From positions 62,001 through 126,000 of the forward strand of contig CAITKP010000092.1 of assembly GCA_903892995.1 (NCBI GenBank): a stretch of 64,000 bases of DNA, given 5' to 3'. Both the position numbers and the translations under genes were made by a program. The stretch is from an uncultured Campylobacterales bacterium. Lineage in GTDB: Bacteria > Campylobacterota > Campylobacteria > Campylobacterales > Sulfurimonadaceae. Of the stretch, positions 1-8,360 are shown piece by piece (positions within the stretch are counted from its first letter, which is position 1; each line of letters opens with the position of its first letter). The notes beneath the pieces are model-generated. The model saw only the letters and a list, made by a program, of their open reading frames with translations, searched no databases and was not told the origin of the DNA.

Positions 1-555
1 CTCTACCTGTACATCATTTGCGACTATGCCTAGATCATTTCTCAAAAGATCCACGATCATCACATGCTCTGCCATCTCTTTTTCATTTTCTAAAATAATC
101 TCTTTAGCATTGTTGATAGAAGCGTCGATAGTGCCTTTCATTGGATAGGTTTCAATGATATTGTCTTTGATTGTGATAAATCGCTCGGGAGAAAAACAGA
201 GAAACTCCTCTTTGTAACGCAACTTAAATGGTGCGTTTGCATAGGTGAAAATCTCTTTAAAACTATGCTTACATGTAAGCTTTGTAGGTGCTGTGAGATT
301 GAAAAGATAGCTGTTTCCGCTTTTGATATTTTCTATCACTTTATCAAATTTTTTTTTATACTCTTCAAATGAGAGAGGAAATTTTAAAAGCGAAAGATTG
401 TGTTTTTTATAAGTAAAATTTTCATCGAAACTAAATTCTATATCATGTTCTGCAAGAGAGTTTAGTTCAAAAACATGAAAGTGGGAAGCTTTAAAATCGG
501 TAAAAAAGAGAAAGGGTTCTCCAGCAGATGCCAGAGAATCAAGTTTATCAAGCAT
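1..555 (-). CDS. pabB: Aminodeoxychorismate synthase component I (partial)
   Basis: Converts chorismate with glutamine-derived ammonia to 4-amino-4-deoxychorismate, the precursor of p-aminobenzoate and folate. The first 185 residues are visible; the gene runs off the left edge. Visible chorismate-binding-enzyme motifs are [10 protein letters not shown] (about residue 80), [14 protein letters not shown] and [17 protein letters not shown]. The SYLFNLT context is typical of PabB rather than TrpE. The start codon is ATG at 555, overlapping the 3' end of pyrB by 8 bp, so the two are probably co-translated. A CTTACATGTAAG palindrome at 268-279 encodes LTCK. The function is secure; only the C-terminal half (including any fused lyase domain) cannot be judged. 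Confidence 0.88.
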   Translation of the reverse strand, partial: MLDKLDSLASAGEPFLFFTDFKASHFHVFELNSLAEHDIEFSFDENFTYKKHNLSLLKFPLSFEEYKKKFDKVIENIKSGNSYLFNLTAPTKLTCKHSFKEIFTYANAPFKLRYKEEFLCFSPERFITIKDNIIETYPMKGTIDASINNAKEIILENEKEMAEHVMIVDLLRNDLGIVANDVQVE

Positions 556-1423
556 TATGTATCAGTTTTTTCAGCACGGCCATACGGATATTGACCCCAT
601 TTGCAACCTGTTGGAGCACTTTACATCGCTCATCAGCTAAAAGTGCATCATCAATATCGATGTTTCTGTGTACAGGGCCAGGGTGCAGAACGATAATATT
701 TTTCTCTCCTAAAAGCTCTTTTGTAATACAAAAATCGCTTGCATAATCTTTGAGTGAAGCATAGTTTTGAGAAGAATGGCGCTCTGTTTGTGTGCGAAGA
801 GACATAATCGCATCCACATTTTCTATCGCTTCTTTAAGATTGTGCGTTGTATGCAGAGATGTTTTTGGCAAAAATTGCGGCGGAGCGACTAAAATCACTT
901 CCATACCAAAACGAGTGAGGAGTTCGATATTTGAGTTTGCTACGCGTGAGTTTTTGATATCTCCGACAATCGCGATACGTTTGCCTCTCACATCACCAAA
1001 ATGCTCTTTTAAAGTGTAAAGATCTAAAAGTGCCTGCGTTGGGTGCGCATGAGCGCCATCGCCTGCGTTGATGATAGAGGCTTTTGTATGGTTTGAGAGA
1101 ATCTTTGGAACTCCCGCATTTTCATGGCGTACGATGATGGCATGAGGGCCCATCGCATCGAGGTTCATCGCCGTATCTACAAGCGTTTCGCCTTTTTTTG
1201 TCGAGCTTTTTGAAACATCAAGATGCACCATCTCAGCGCCAAGACGTTTTGCAGCGATCTCAAAAGAGCTGCGTGTTCGCGTGGAGTTCTCAAAAAAGAG
1301 AGTGATAATGATTTTATCTTGGAGTATTCTATCAAATCTACCATCGCTAAAGCGTTTTGCATCTGCTAAAATAGCCTCTACTTCTTGTGTAGAAAAGTCA
1401 TCAGTACGGATTAAATGTTGCAT
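548..1423 (-). CDS. pyrB: Aspartate carbamoyltransferase catalytic subunit
   Basis: Cytosolic enzyme condensing carbamoyl phosphate and aspartate to N-carbamoylaspartate, the first committed step of pyrimidine synthesis. The carbamoyl-phosphate loop [13 protein letters not shown] (about residues 45-57) and the [12 protein letters not shown] motif are intact, as is HPGPVHR near the C-terminus. The 291-residue length matches the family. The ATG at 1423 is chosen over an upstream in-frame ATG at 1486 because it is preceded by an AAGAAGA ribosome-binding site, fits the family N-terminus and avoids overlap with bioD. No pyrI regulatory subunit gene is adjacent. Confidence 0.95.
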   Translation of the reverse strand: MQHLIRTDDFSTQEVEAILADAKRFSDGRFDRILQDKIIITLFFENSTRTRSSFEIAAKRLGAEMVHLDVSKSSTKKGETLVDTAMNLDAMGPHAIIVRHENAGVPKILSNHTKASIINAGDGAHAHPTQALLDLYTLKEHFGDVRGKRIAIVGDIKNSRVANSNIELLTRFGMEVILVAPPQFLPKTSLHTTHNLKEAIENVDAIMSLRTQTERHSSQNYASLKDYASDFCITKELLGEKNIIVLHPGPVHRNIDIDDALLADERCKVLQQVANGVNIRMAVLKKLIHNA

Positions 1424-1463
1424 TATTGTCTTCTTTATATCTATTTTATTTTCGAGATTTACA

Positions 1464-2111
1464 TTAAAGATTATACAAGAGTTCACATATCAAATCAATA
1501 TCATCATCCACTTTTAGCACTTGTTGTTTTGTGTGCTCAAAATAGGGCAGAGAAACAGTAGAAAAATTTTCATCATTTTCACGGCAGTTAAAGGCTACTA
1601 AATGCTCTACATGTAAGCCCTCAAGCGCTTTTTTGCTGAGTAAAGTATCGTTGATGCAGCCAAGTGAGCAGTGCGTAACCAAGAGCACTTTTGCATCTAG
1701 CATCTTTATGAGATCGATCATCATCGTATTTGCATCGATGGGGACATATAAACCTCCAGCGCCTTCGATAAGTACGATATCACAAGAAGCTTCCATCGCT
1801 TCAATCGCACGCAAAACAGATTTGAGATCAAAAGCGGTGTTTGAAGAAGCGACAAAAGGAGCCGCAGGGAGCTCATAGGTAATGGGCACGATATCTTCCA
1901 CTTCAAGCGACCAAAGTTTTGGATTGAGAGCCTTAGCACACTCTAGGAGCTCTTCGCCATCTGGTGCATAGCCATCGCTTACTCCAGTTTCAATGGGTTT
2001 GATAACTCCAACTGCCAATCCACGGGCTGCAAAAGCCTTTAAAAGTCGTTTTGTTGTGTAAGTTTTTCCAATATTTGTATTCGTTGCAGTTATAAATATT
2101 CTCTTTTTCAT
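1464..2111 (-). CDS. bioD: Dethiobiotin synthetase
   Basis: ATP-dependent carboxylation of 7,8-diaminopelargonic acid to dethiobiotin in biotin synthesis. The N-terminus carries the family P-loop ([12 protein letters not shown], residues 9-20), followed by KPIETG and [10 protein letters not shown], all characteristic of BioD. Length 215 residues is normal. It heads the minus-strand cluster bioD-pyrB-pabB, 40 bp upstream of pyrB; no other bio gene is nearby. A TACATGTA palindrome at 1608-1615 encodes Leu-His-Val. Confidence 0.92.
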   Translation of the reverse strand: MKKRIFITATNTNIGKTYTTKRLLKAFAARGLAVGVIKPIETGVSDGYAPDGEELLECAKALNPKLWSLEVEDIVPITYELPAAPFVASSNTAFDLKSVLRAIEAMEASCDIVLIEGAGGLYVPIDANTMMIDLIKMLDAKVLLVTHCSLGCINDTLLSKKALEGLHVEHLVAFNCRENDENFSTVSLPYFEHTKQQVLKVDDDIDLICELLYNL

Positions 2112-2126
2112 CTATCAACTTTTTGT

Positions 2127-2132
2127 TATAAT
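2127..2132 (+). promoter_or_regulatory. Probable -10 element (TATAAT)
   Basis: A perfect TATAAT lies 27 bp upstream of the ATG at 2159 in the short intergenic space divergent from bioD. No clear -35 box is present, which is common for housekeeping promoters in this phylum. Confidence 0.5.
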
Positions 2133-2158
2133 GTTGCAATTTTATACTAGGTTTACTT

Positions 2159-3394
2159 ATGAATCGTTTTGAGAGTTTTTGTACAAAGTTTGTGCAGTCA
2201 GTGGGAAAAAAAGAGGGTGCAATAAGCCCCTCGATCACAGGTTCTGCTTCATTTGCTTATGGCGATAGTGAGAGCGCTGAGGGGATTTTTGATGGAAGTG
2301 TGAAAAAACCTCTTTATGCACGCGTAGGCAATCCTACTTCAGCGCAGTTAGAGTCTATCTTAGCAGATATGGATGGCGGAGTGGGCGCTGTTGTGACAAG
2401 CTCTGGAATGGCTGCGACAAGTTTAGCCTGTATGTCACTTTTAAAAACGGGTGATGAGATCGTAAGCATCGGCGGGCTTTTTGGCGGGACTTACTCTTTT
2501 TTTAGTGAAACTTTGAGCCGTTTTGGTATTACAACTACTTTTTTTGATGTTGATGAACTGGAAAATATTAAAAATGCACTTACAGACAAAACAAAGATTA
2601 TCTTTTTAGAGAGTGTCGGTAATCCAAATATGCGCCTTCCAGATATCAAAGCGCTTGCAGATATTGCCAATGAAGCGGGTATTGTTTTGATGGTAGATAA
2701 CACGATCACGCCACTGAGTGTTGCGCCACTTGCATTGGGAGCGGATATTGTCGTGTATTCTACGACAAAAATCATCAGTGGAAACGCTTCAGCACTTGGT
2801 GGCGCGGCGGTGTTTCGTGCTATAAATGAAGGCGAAGATAAGTTTAAAACTCCGCGTTATGAAGAGGTGCATAAGTTTATAAAAGGGATGGGCAAGATGG
2901 CGCTCATTGGCAATGCAAAAAAACGTGCAATGCGTGATTTTGGTATGAGTGCAAGTGCCTATAATAGCTACCTTACAATGCTTGGACTAGAAACTTTACC
3001 GCTGAGAATGGATAGAATCGTAGAGAGTGTAGAAAAAATTGTCAAAGGACTCAACGAAAGAGGCTACCATGTAAACCATCCATGCCTCTCATTTCATCCT
3101 CATCATGCACGTTATGTAAGTGATTTTTCCAATGGATGCGGGACACTTTTTACCATCGATATGGGAACAAAAGAGAGAGCTTTTAAATTTTTAAATACTA
3201 CAAAACTAGCCACAATTACAGCAAATATCGGCGATAGCAGAACACTGGCTTTGCATATGGCTTCTACGATTTATAGAGATTTTGATGAAAAAACAAGAGA
3301 GTTTTTAGGGATCACCGAGGGACTTATCCGTGTTTCTGTTGGACTTGAAAATCCGCAAGATATTATTGATGATTTTTTAAACGCGGCGAAATAG
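2159..3394 (+). CDS. PLP-dependent Cys/Met metabolism enzyme (O-acetylhomoserine sulfhydrylase / cystathionine gamma-synthase family)
   Basis: Member of the Cys/Met metabolism fold-type I PLP family, which acts on activated homoserine or cystathionine. The motifs YARVGNPTSAQLE (about residue 55), TSSGMAAT and DNTITPLSVAPLALGADIV are diagnostic. The PLP lysine is in YSTTKIISG (about residue 205). The C-terminal IRVSVGLENPQDIIDD is the usual family ending. At 411 residues it is closest in size to the O-acetylhomoserine sulfhydrylase branch, but substrate choice (sulfide or cysteine) cannot be set from sequence alone, so no symbol is given. It is the first gene of the plus-strand run leading to clpS. 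Confidence 0.85.
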   Translation: MNRFESFCTKFVQSVGKKEGAISPSITGSASFAYGDSESAEGIFDGSVKKPLYARVGNPTSAQLESILADMDGGVGAVVTSSGMAATSLACMSLLKTGDEIVSIGGLFGGTYSFFSETLSRFGITTTFFDVDELENIKNALTDKTKIIFLESVGNPNMRLPDIKALADIANEAGIVLMVDNTITPLSVAPLALGADIVVYSTTKIISGNASALGGAAVFRAINEGEDKFKTPRYEEVHKFIKGMGKMALIGNAKKRAMRDFGMSASAYNSYLTMLGLETLPLRMDRIVESVEKIVKGLNERGYHVNHPCLSFHPHHARYVSDFSNGCGTLFTIDMGTKERAFKFLNTTKLATITANIGDSRTLALHMASTIYRDFDEKTREFLGITEGLIRVSVGLENPQDIIDDFLNAAK

Positions 3395-3466
3395 CCAAAG
3401 AGTTTAAGCCAAGAAATACAAAAAAATAGGTAAAGTCGATTTTCAAAAGCTATTTTAGGAACTATT

Positions 3467-3766
3467 TTGAATACCAAAAACGATCAACAAAGCGCCCTAG
3501 AGCTTTCTGTGGCGCTTCCAAAAAAATATAAAGTTTTTCTCTTAAATGATGATTACACCTCAATGGATTTTGTCATCGATATTTTGATGAATGTTTTTCA
3601 TAAAAACTACCAACAAGCCGAGATTATTATGCTTGCTATTCACAAAGAGGGGCAGGGATTGTGTGGCGTTTACAGCCATGAGATCGCTGAGACAAAAGTG
3701 ATGCAGGTGCAAAAACTCTCACGAGAGCAGGGTTTTCCGCTTAAAGCTATTATGGAAGAGGAGTAA
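3467..3766 (+). CDS. clpS: ATP-dependent Clp protease adaptor ClpS
   Basis: Adaptor that binds N-terminal hydrophobic residues (N-degrons) and hands substrates to ClpA. The core YKVFLLNDDYTSMDFV (about residues 21-36) contains the conserved NDD that contacts the substrate amino terminus, and HKEGQGLCGVYSHEIAETK matches the family. The start is TTG at 3467, supported by AGGA six bases upstream; no in-frame ATG fits. Only 3 bp separate it from clpA, so the pair is translationally linked. 99 residues, normal size. Confidence 0.95.
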   Translation: MNTKNDQQSALELSVALPKKYKVFLLNDDYTSMDFVIDILMNVFHKNYQQAEIIMLAIHKEGQGLCGVYSHEIAETKVMQVQKLSREQGFPLKAIMEEE

Positions 3767-3769
3767 AAA

Positions 3770-5950
3770 ATGATTAGTGCAGAACTTAATTCCATTTTCC
3801 AACAATCTCTTACTTATGCAAAAGATCAACGACACGAATATCTCACAATTGAGCATGTTTTTTTTGCGCTTCTTGGTTCTGAGGAGGGCATATCTATCAT
3901 AAAAGAGTGTGGAGGTGATCCGCACCATATGCGCCAAGAGTTAGCAGAGTATATTTTAACAAGTATGGATAAACTTCCCGAAGATATTATCTCCGATCCT
4001 TATGAAACAGTTGCGCTCTCACGCCTTATAGATAAGATGATACGCCATATTCAAAGCGCACAAAAACAAGCTGCTGATGTTGGTGACTTGCTTGCTGCGA
4101 TCTATGAGGAACCCTCCTCATATGCATGTGCACTTTTAGAATCTTATGAGATTGAGCGAGTCGATATTTTAGCGGCAATTTCGCATCGTGATACTCCAAG
4201 TGCAACTGAAGAGACCCAAGAAAGCGCACTTGAAAAATATACGGTCAATCTTTTAGAAAAAGCGCGTGCTGGTATGATTGACCCAATTATTGGAAGAGAT
4301 AACGAGATAGAGCGAGTGATCCAAACACTCTGCCGCAGAAAGAAAAACAATCCTTTACTTGTGGGTGAGCCAGGAGTTGGAAAAACTGCCATTGCAGAGG
4401 GGCTTGCTCTTCGTATCAGCGAAGATAATGTTCCAGATATTATCAAAGGTGCGCCTGTTTTTGGACTTGATCTTGGATCTTTGCTTGCTGGCACAAAATA
4501 TAGAGGCGACTTTGAAAAGCGTCTCAAAGCGGTGATAGATGAGTTAAAGAGCATAAAAAATGCGATCCTTTTCATCGATGAGATTCATACTATTGTTGGT
4601 GCAGGCTCTGTTAATGGCGGTGGGATGGATGCTTCCAATCAGCTCAAACCCGCTCTTGCATCAGGTGAGCTTAAATGTATGGGAGCGACCACATACAGTG
4701 AGTTTAGAAATGGTTTTGAAAAAGATAAAGCACTCGCACGCCGTTTTGCAAAGATCGATGTAGAAGAGCCGAGTTTAGAAGACAGCTATCTTATTTTAAA
4801 AGGTTTAGCGCCAAAATATGAGAAGCATCATGGGATCAAATACACAGATAAAGCGCTCCGCGTGGCAGTTGATCTCTCCAAAAAATATATTACAGACCGT
4901 TTTTTACCTGATGTGGCGATTGATCTTATGGATGAAGCTGGTGCTTCTTTTCATCTGCATAAACGAAAACGTCAAACTGTAACCCCACATGATATTGAAG
5001 CAATTATCTCTAAAATTACGGGTATGCCGACTTCAAAAATAGGCGAGGGCGATAGTGAAAAGTTACGTTCTTTAGAAGAGGATTTAAAAGCTCTTGTTGT
5101 CGGTCAAGATGAAGCGGTTAAAAAAGTAAGTGAAGCAGTAAAACGCTCACGTGCTGGCTTAAGCGGGGAAAATAAACCTATTGCATCATTTTTATTTTCA
5201 GGGCCTACGGGTGTTGGAAAAACAGAACTTTCCCGCGCTCTTGCTGATGTTTTGGGTGTGCATTTTGAGCGTTTTGATATGAGTGAATATATGGAAAAAC
5301 ACGCCCTCTCACGTTTAGTGGGTGCACCTCCTGGATATGTGGGATTTGAACAGGGCGGGCTTTTAACTGAAGTTGCACGAAAGCATCCATATATGGTTTT
5401 GTTGCTTGATGAGATAGAAAAAGCGCATCCTGATCTTATAAATATTTTGCTTCAAGTTATGGACTTTGCAACACTCACAGATAACAATGGTTTTAAGGCA
5501 AATTTTAAAAATGTTATTGTGATTATGACCTCCAATGTTGGAGCGACAGAGCGCAATGTTATGGGCTTTAATGCAGATAGTTCTCTCTCTCGCGGCGAAG
5601 CATTAAAATCATTTTTTACACCTGAATTTAGAAACCGTCTTGATGCTCTTATAGAGTTTAAACCTCTTGGAAGTGAGATCGTAGAGCGCATCGTAGAGAA
5701 GTTTATAAACAATATCAATAAAGAGTTAAGCAAGAAAAAAATAACCTTACATGTAAGCCAAAAAGCGGTTGGTTATATTGCTGTGATGGGTTATGATAAA
5801 GCCATGGGCGCGCGTCCTTTGGTGCGTTTTATCCAAGAGAATGTCAAAAATCCTCTTACAGATGAGATGCTTTTTGGAAAACTAAAATATGGCGGGCGTG
5901 TTGAGATCGATTTTGATCAAAAACTTACCTTTGAGTTTTTTGAGAAATAA
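3770..5950 (+). CDS. clpA: ATP-dependent Clp protease ATP-binding subunit ClpA
   Basis: Hexameric AAA+ unfoldase that feeds substrates to ClpP. An N-terminal Clp repeat domain (residues 1-140) is followed by the D1 module with Walker [10 protein letters not shown] (about residue 205) and the D2 module with GPTGVGKTE (about 480). It lacks the long middle coiled coil of ClpB. The ClpP-docking loop, IGL or IGF in ClpA/ClpX proteins, appears to be MGF (in ERNVMGFNADS, about residue 600). It sits between clpS and aat with 3-bp gaps. Palindrome at 5746-5757 (TLHVS). clpP itself is not in the window. Confidence 0.96.
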   Translation: MISAELNSIFQQSLTYAKDQRHEYLTIEHVFFALLGSEEGISIIKECGGDPHHMRQELAEYILTSMDKLPEDIISDPYETVALSRLIDKMIRHIQSAQKQAADVGDLLAAIYEEPSSYACALLESYEIERVDILAAISHRDTPSATEETQESALEKYTVNLLEKARAGMIDPIIGRDNEIERVIQTLCRRKKNNPLLVGEPGVGKTAIAEGLALRISEDNVPDIIKGAPVFGLDLGSLLAGTKYRGDFEKRLKAVIDELKSIKNAILFIDEIHTIVGAGSVNGGGMDASNQLKPALASGELKCMGATTYSEFRNGFEKDKALARRFAKIDVEEPSLEDSYLILKGLAPKYEKHHGIKYTDKALRVAVDLSKKYITDRFLPDVAIDLMDEAGASFHLHKRKRQTVTPHDIEAIISKITGMPTSKIGEGDSEKLRSLEEDLKALVVGQDEAVKKVSEAVKRSRAGLSGENKPIASFLFSGPTGVGKTELSRALADVLGVHFERFDMSEYMEKHALSRLVGAPPGYVGFEQGGLLTEVARKHPYMVLLLDEIEKAHPDLINILLQVMDFATLTDNNGFKANFKNVIVIMTSNVGATERNVMGFNADSSLSRGEALKSFFTPEFRNRLDALIEFKPLGSEIVERIVEKFINNINKELSKKKITLHVSQKAVGYIAVMGYDKAMGARPLVRFIQENVKNPLTDEMLFGKLKYGGRVEIDFDQKLTFEFFEK

Positions 5951-5953
5951 TCT

Positions 5954-6628
5954 TTGCAGATTCCACATCTTAGTTATCAGCTGATTTTCCCTGATCCAAG
6001 AGATGCAAATGAAGATGGCATCGTCGCTTATGGCGGCGATCTCTCTCCTTCTCGTCTTCTTCGTGCGTATCAAAATGGTATATTTCCTTGGTATGCCAAG
6101 GGTGACCCAATCCTTTGGTGGTCGCCTGATCCACGACTTATTTTAGAACTCAAAGATTTTAAACTCCGACCTTCACTTAAAAAGCGGATGAAACATTTTA
6201 CATATAAGTTTGACACTGCTTTTTTAGAAGTGATTACGGAGTGTTCCAAAGTTCCAAGAGAGGGACAAAACGGAACTTGGATACAGCCTGAGATTATAGA
6301 AGCTTATAGCGTTTTACATGATATGGGAAAGGCACACAGTGTGGAAGCTTACCTTGATGGAAAACTAGTCGGCGGAGCGTATGGCGTGGTCGTTGGTGGC
6401 GTGTTTTGCGGAGAGAGTATGTTTGCGCGCGTCAGTGATGCTTCAAAAGCCGCCTTTGCCGTTTTGGTAGAGCACTTAAAAATGTGGGGATATGATTTTA
6501 TTGACTGCCAAGTTCCAACTCCTCATTTAAAAAGTTTAGGTGCAAAAGAGGTGTATAGAGATTACTTTTTGATGCGCTTAGAAAAAAGTGTGTTTGATAA
6601 AAAAGCGCATGAGTGGAGAGTTGAGTAA
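5954..6628 (+). CDS. aat: Leucyl/phenylalanyl-tRNA--protein transferase
   Basis: Adds Leu or Phe from aminoacyl-tRNA to proteins with N-terminal Arg or Lys, creating primary N-degrons for ClpS-ClpA. The family core YGGDLSPSRLLRAYQNGIFP and WWSPDPR (residues 25-62) is intact, as are the GGAYGVVVGGVFCGESMF stretch and DCQVPTPHLKSLGA. 224 residues. Start TTG at 5954, 3 bp after the clpA stop. Its position directly after clpS-clpA places tagging and recognition in one transcription unit. Confidence 0.95.
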   Translation: MQIPHLSYQLIFPDPRDANEDGIVAYGGDLSPSRLLRAYQNGIFPWYAKGDPILWWSPDPRLILELKDFKLRPSLKKRMKHFTYKFDTAFLEVITECSKVPREGQNGTWIQPEIIEAYSVLHDMGKAHSVEAYLDGKLVGGAYGVVVGGVFCGESMFARVSDASKAAFAVLVEHLKMWGYDFIDCQVPTPHLKSLGAKEVYRDYFLMRLEKSVFDKKAHEWRVE

Positions 6629-6632
6629 AATT

Positions 6633-6881
6633 TCAAGAAATCTCGTCAAAAAAATCACAAATATTGACATCTAAAGCTTTAGAAATTTTGTAAAGATGTT
6701 CGATGTTGAAGTGTTTTTTGTTATGGTAGAGTTCTGCGACAGAAATAAGTCCTACCGATTTCAACCCAATAGACAAGGCAAGTTCGAGCTGTGTCATCCC
6801 CTTTTCTTTACGAATACGCATAACATTTAATCCGACAATTTTATGAAGCGCATCAATATCTTGAGATGTTATATCCTGCAA
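6633..6881 (-). CDS. XRE-family helix-turn-helix regulator
   Basis: An 82-residue single-domain DNA-binding protein. The HTH_XRE fold spans about residues 16-79: GLNVMRIRKEKGMTQLELAL, then GLISVAELYHN as recognition-helix region and LYKISKALDVNICDFF as the closing helices. The only start that leaves a complete domain is TTG at 6881; no clear ribosome-binding site is present, so the start is uncertain. It is convergent with aat (4-bp gap) and divergent from two lipoprotein genes, with inverted repeats between them. The target is inferred to be its own promoter and the lipoprotein pair. The stretch looks richer in A+T than its neighbours, suggesting acquisition by transfer. Confidence 0.8.
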   Translation of the reverse strand: MQDITSQDIDALHKIVGLNVMRIRKEKGMTQLELALSIGLKSVGLISVAELYHNKKHFNIEHLYKISKALDVNICDFFDEIS

Positions 6882-6891
6882 AAAAACTACC

Positions 6892-6948
6892 TATAGTTAA
6901 ACTTTATGTAAGTTTAATAGTAATAAAATCTGATATCAACTAACTATA
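6892..6948. promoter_or_regulatory. Operator-like inverted repeats between the XRE gene and the lipoprotein genes
   Basis: Two inverted repeats lie in the 150-bp divergent region: TTAAACTT (6897-6904) with AAGTTTAA (6910-6917), a perfect 8-bp repeat with a 5-bp spacer, and TATAGTTA (6892-6899) with TAACTATA (6941-6948). GTAAGTT at 6908 is also inverted at 6952 (AACTTAC). The arrangement is what an autoregulating XRE repressor would bind; binding is inferred. Confidence 0.45.
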
Positions 6949-7031
6949 AATAACTTACAAAAATTGCTTTTGATACAATAAAAGAATTTGAAGTTTCTAA
7001 ATTGGTAAAATTTAATATATAAAGGTTAAAC

Positions 7032-7559
7032 ATGAAGAAAATGAGCATTGCTATTGCAAGTATTGTAATAGTTTTATTAAGTGGTTGTAGTGTAAAAAAT
7101 AATTTTGATGTAAGTTTCCCTTCTAATTTTCAAGTTCTTCAAAAGAATTATAAATTATCAGCAGTAAATGCCCAATTAGCTTCAGAAAACAAAAAAACTG
7201 GTGATTTAGATGTTTTTGATCCTGAATATACACAAAAATTTGAAATTTCACTCTTGAAGGCATTAAAAGATACAAAATTATTTGATGATACTTCACACAG
7301 CTCTTTACAAATTAAAGCGGTAATATTACAAAATGATACCCCATCTCTGGGATTAAATATGACTGTTTATACTGATATCTTATATGAAATAAAAAATCAA
7401 GAAGGAAAAGTTTTATATAGTAAATCGATTCAAGCTGAAGGTCTAGCAACAATAGGAGATGAATTTGTTGCATTTAAGCGCATGGTACTTGCAAATGATC
7501 GATCTGTGCAAAATAATATTAAACTATTTATAGATGATATCAAATCTAAAAAATTCTAA
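7032..7559 (+). CDS. Putative lipoprotein of unknown function (first of pair)
   Basis: 175 residues with a type II signal peptide: positively charged start MKKMS, hydrophobic stretch to about residue 16, and lipobox LLSGC with the acylated Cys at about 19. The mature part is a small mixed alpha/beta domain with no family I recognise. An AAAGG ribosome-binding site precedes the ATG. It is 11 bp upstream of a second lipoprotein gene and divergent from the XRE regulator. The sequence is notably A+T-rich and lacks the TACATGTA palindrome. Likely an envelope protein; function unknown. Confidence 0.75.
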   Translation: MKKMSIAIASIVIVLLSGCSVKNNFDVSFPSNFQVLQKNYKLSAVNAQLASENKKTGDLDVFDPEYTQKFEISLLKALKDTKLFDDTSHSSLQIKAVILQNDTPSLGLNMTVYTDILYEIKNQEGKVLYSKSIQAEGLATIGDEFVAFKRMVLANDRSVQNNIKLFIDDIKSKKF

Positions 7560-7570
7560 GGACTTAAAAT

Positions 7571-8140
7571 ATGAAAATAAATACATTAATCATTAAAGTG
7601 GCTCTTACATTTATACCAGTTTTCGTTATGACTGGCTGTACTAAATATTATTCTAGCGCACCAGTGACCTACAATACACAATCGATAGATAAAAAGATTC
7701 CCGTGAACGTGGAATTAACTCAAAAAGATTGGAGCATAGTTATTAAGCTTCCAGATGCAACTGTTCAAAAGAATGTAACAGATGTATTGTTTGATAATCC
7801 TGTATTTGTTGAGGAAACTAATGCTACAAAAAAGATGAAAATCGATATATTGCATCATAATGATAATGGTAGTGTTGAAATCGTAGGTGCTATGTTAACT
7901 GGAGCATCTTTTTATGTGATTCCTAGTCGTACAGATAGTGATGTAGATATTACAATTAGTATGGATGATATTACTACAAAGTACACTGGAGAAATGGGTG
8001 TAGTGGGTGGATTGGTAGCTAGCAGTCTGATTGATGAAAAAAAATACACTAAAGATAACCCCATGAATTTAATGAAAAATTTAATTAAAAATGCGGTAGG
8101 GCAATTTACAGAAAATTATTTAAAACAGCATAAGTTGTAG
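7571..8140 (+). CDS. Putative lipoprotein of unknown function (second of pair)
   Basis: 189 residues; signal peptide with hydrophobic core LTFIPVFVM and a lipobox-like MTGC with Cys at about residue 23 (Met at the -3 position is tolerated but unusual). The mature protein has a central glycine-rich stretch (VGAMLTGASFYVIPS and GVVGGLVASSLI). No homology to the first lipoprotein is obvious. The pair are probably co-transcribed (11-bp gap). I do not recognise the family. Confidence 0.72.
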   Translation: MKINTLIIKVALTFIPVFVMTGCTKYYSSAPVTYNTQSIDKKIPVNVELTQKDWSIVIKLPDATVQKNVTDVLFDNPVFVEETNATKKMKIDILHHNDNGSVEIVGAMLTGASFYVIPSRTDSDVDITISMDDITTKYTGEMGVVGGLVASSLIDEKKYTKDNPMNLMKNLIKNAVGQFTENYLKQHKL

Positions 8141-8156
8141 TAATCCATTAAATGTT

Positions 8157-8246
8157 TTGATAGATACAATTGACTGGTCTTTAATTGAAACTATTTTATC
8201 TAAGTTTAATTCTGACAATATAGATCGTCCTGTGAAGTGGTATTAG
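8157..8246 (+). pseudogene. Remnant of an IS5-like transposase N-terminus
   Basis: Read in the frame from 8157, the stretch gives LIDTIDWSLIETILSK then FNSDNIDRPVKWY and a stop at 8244. The pattern 'acidic residue-x-x-IDWS-x-IE-x-x-L...RP' resembles the N-terminus of IS5-group transposases, where RP is followed by a YPP motif. Only about 30 codons remain and no terminal repeats are seen. This is recognition from a short piece, so confidence is moderate. It would mark the right border of the foreign-looking islet between aat and tal. Confidence 0.45.
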
Positions 8247-8304
8247 CGTTTCAAATTTTATTTTTTTAGAGCGATAATTAATAAAATAAATTCCTTTTGA
8301 TTTC

Positions 8305-8332
8305 TTACTTCCTTTGGAATAAATGCTATAAT
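8305..8332 (+). promoter_or_regulatory. Extended -10 promoter upstream of tal
   Basis: TGCTATAAT (TATAAT at 8327-8332 with an extended-10 TG at 8324-8325) lies 28 bp upstream of the tal ATG. A weak -35 candidate TTACTT is at 8305-8310 with a 16-bp spacer. Confidence 0.55.
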
Positions 8333-8360
8333 CTACAAAACTAGATTGTAGGGTATTTAC

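Noticed and set aside
6633-8140. Toxin-antitoxin module formed by the XRE gene and its neighbours
   Set aside because: The divergent partners carry lipoprotein signals and no toxin fold is recognisable.
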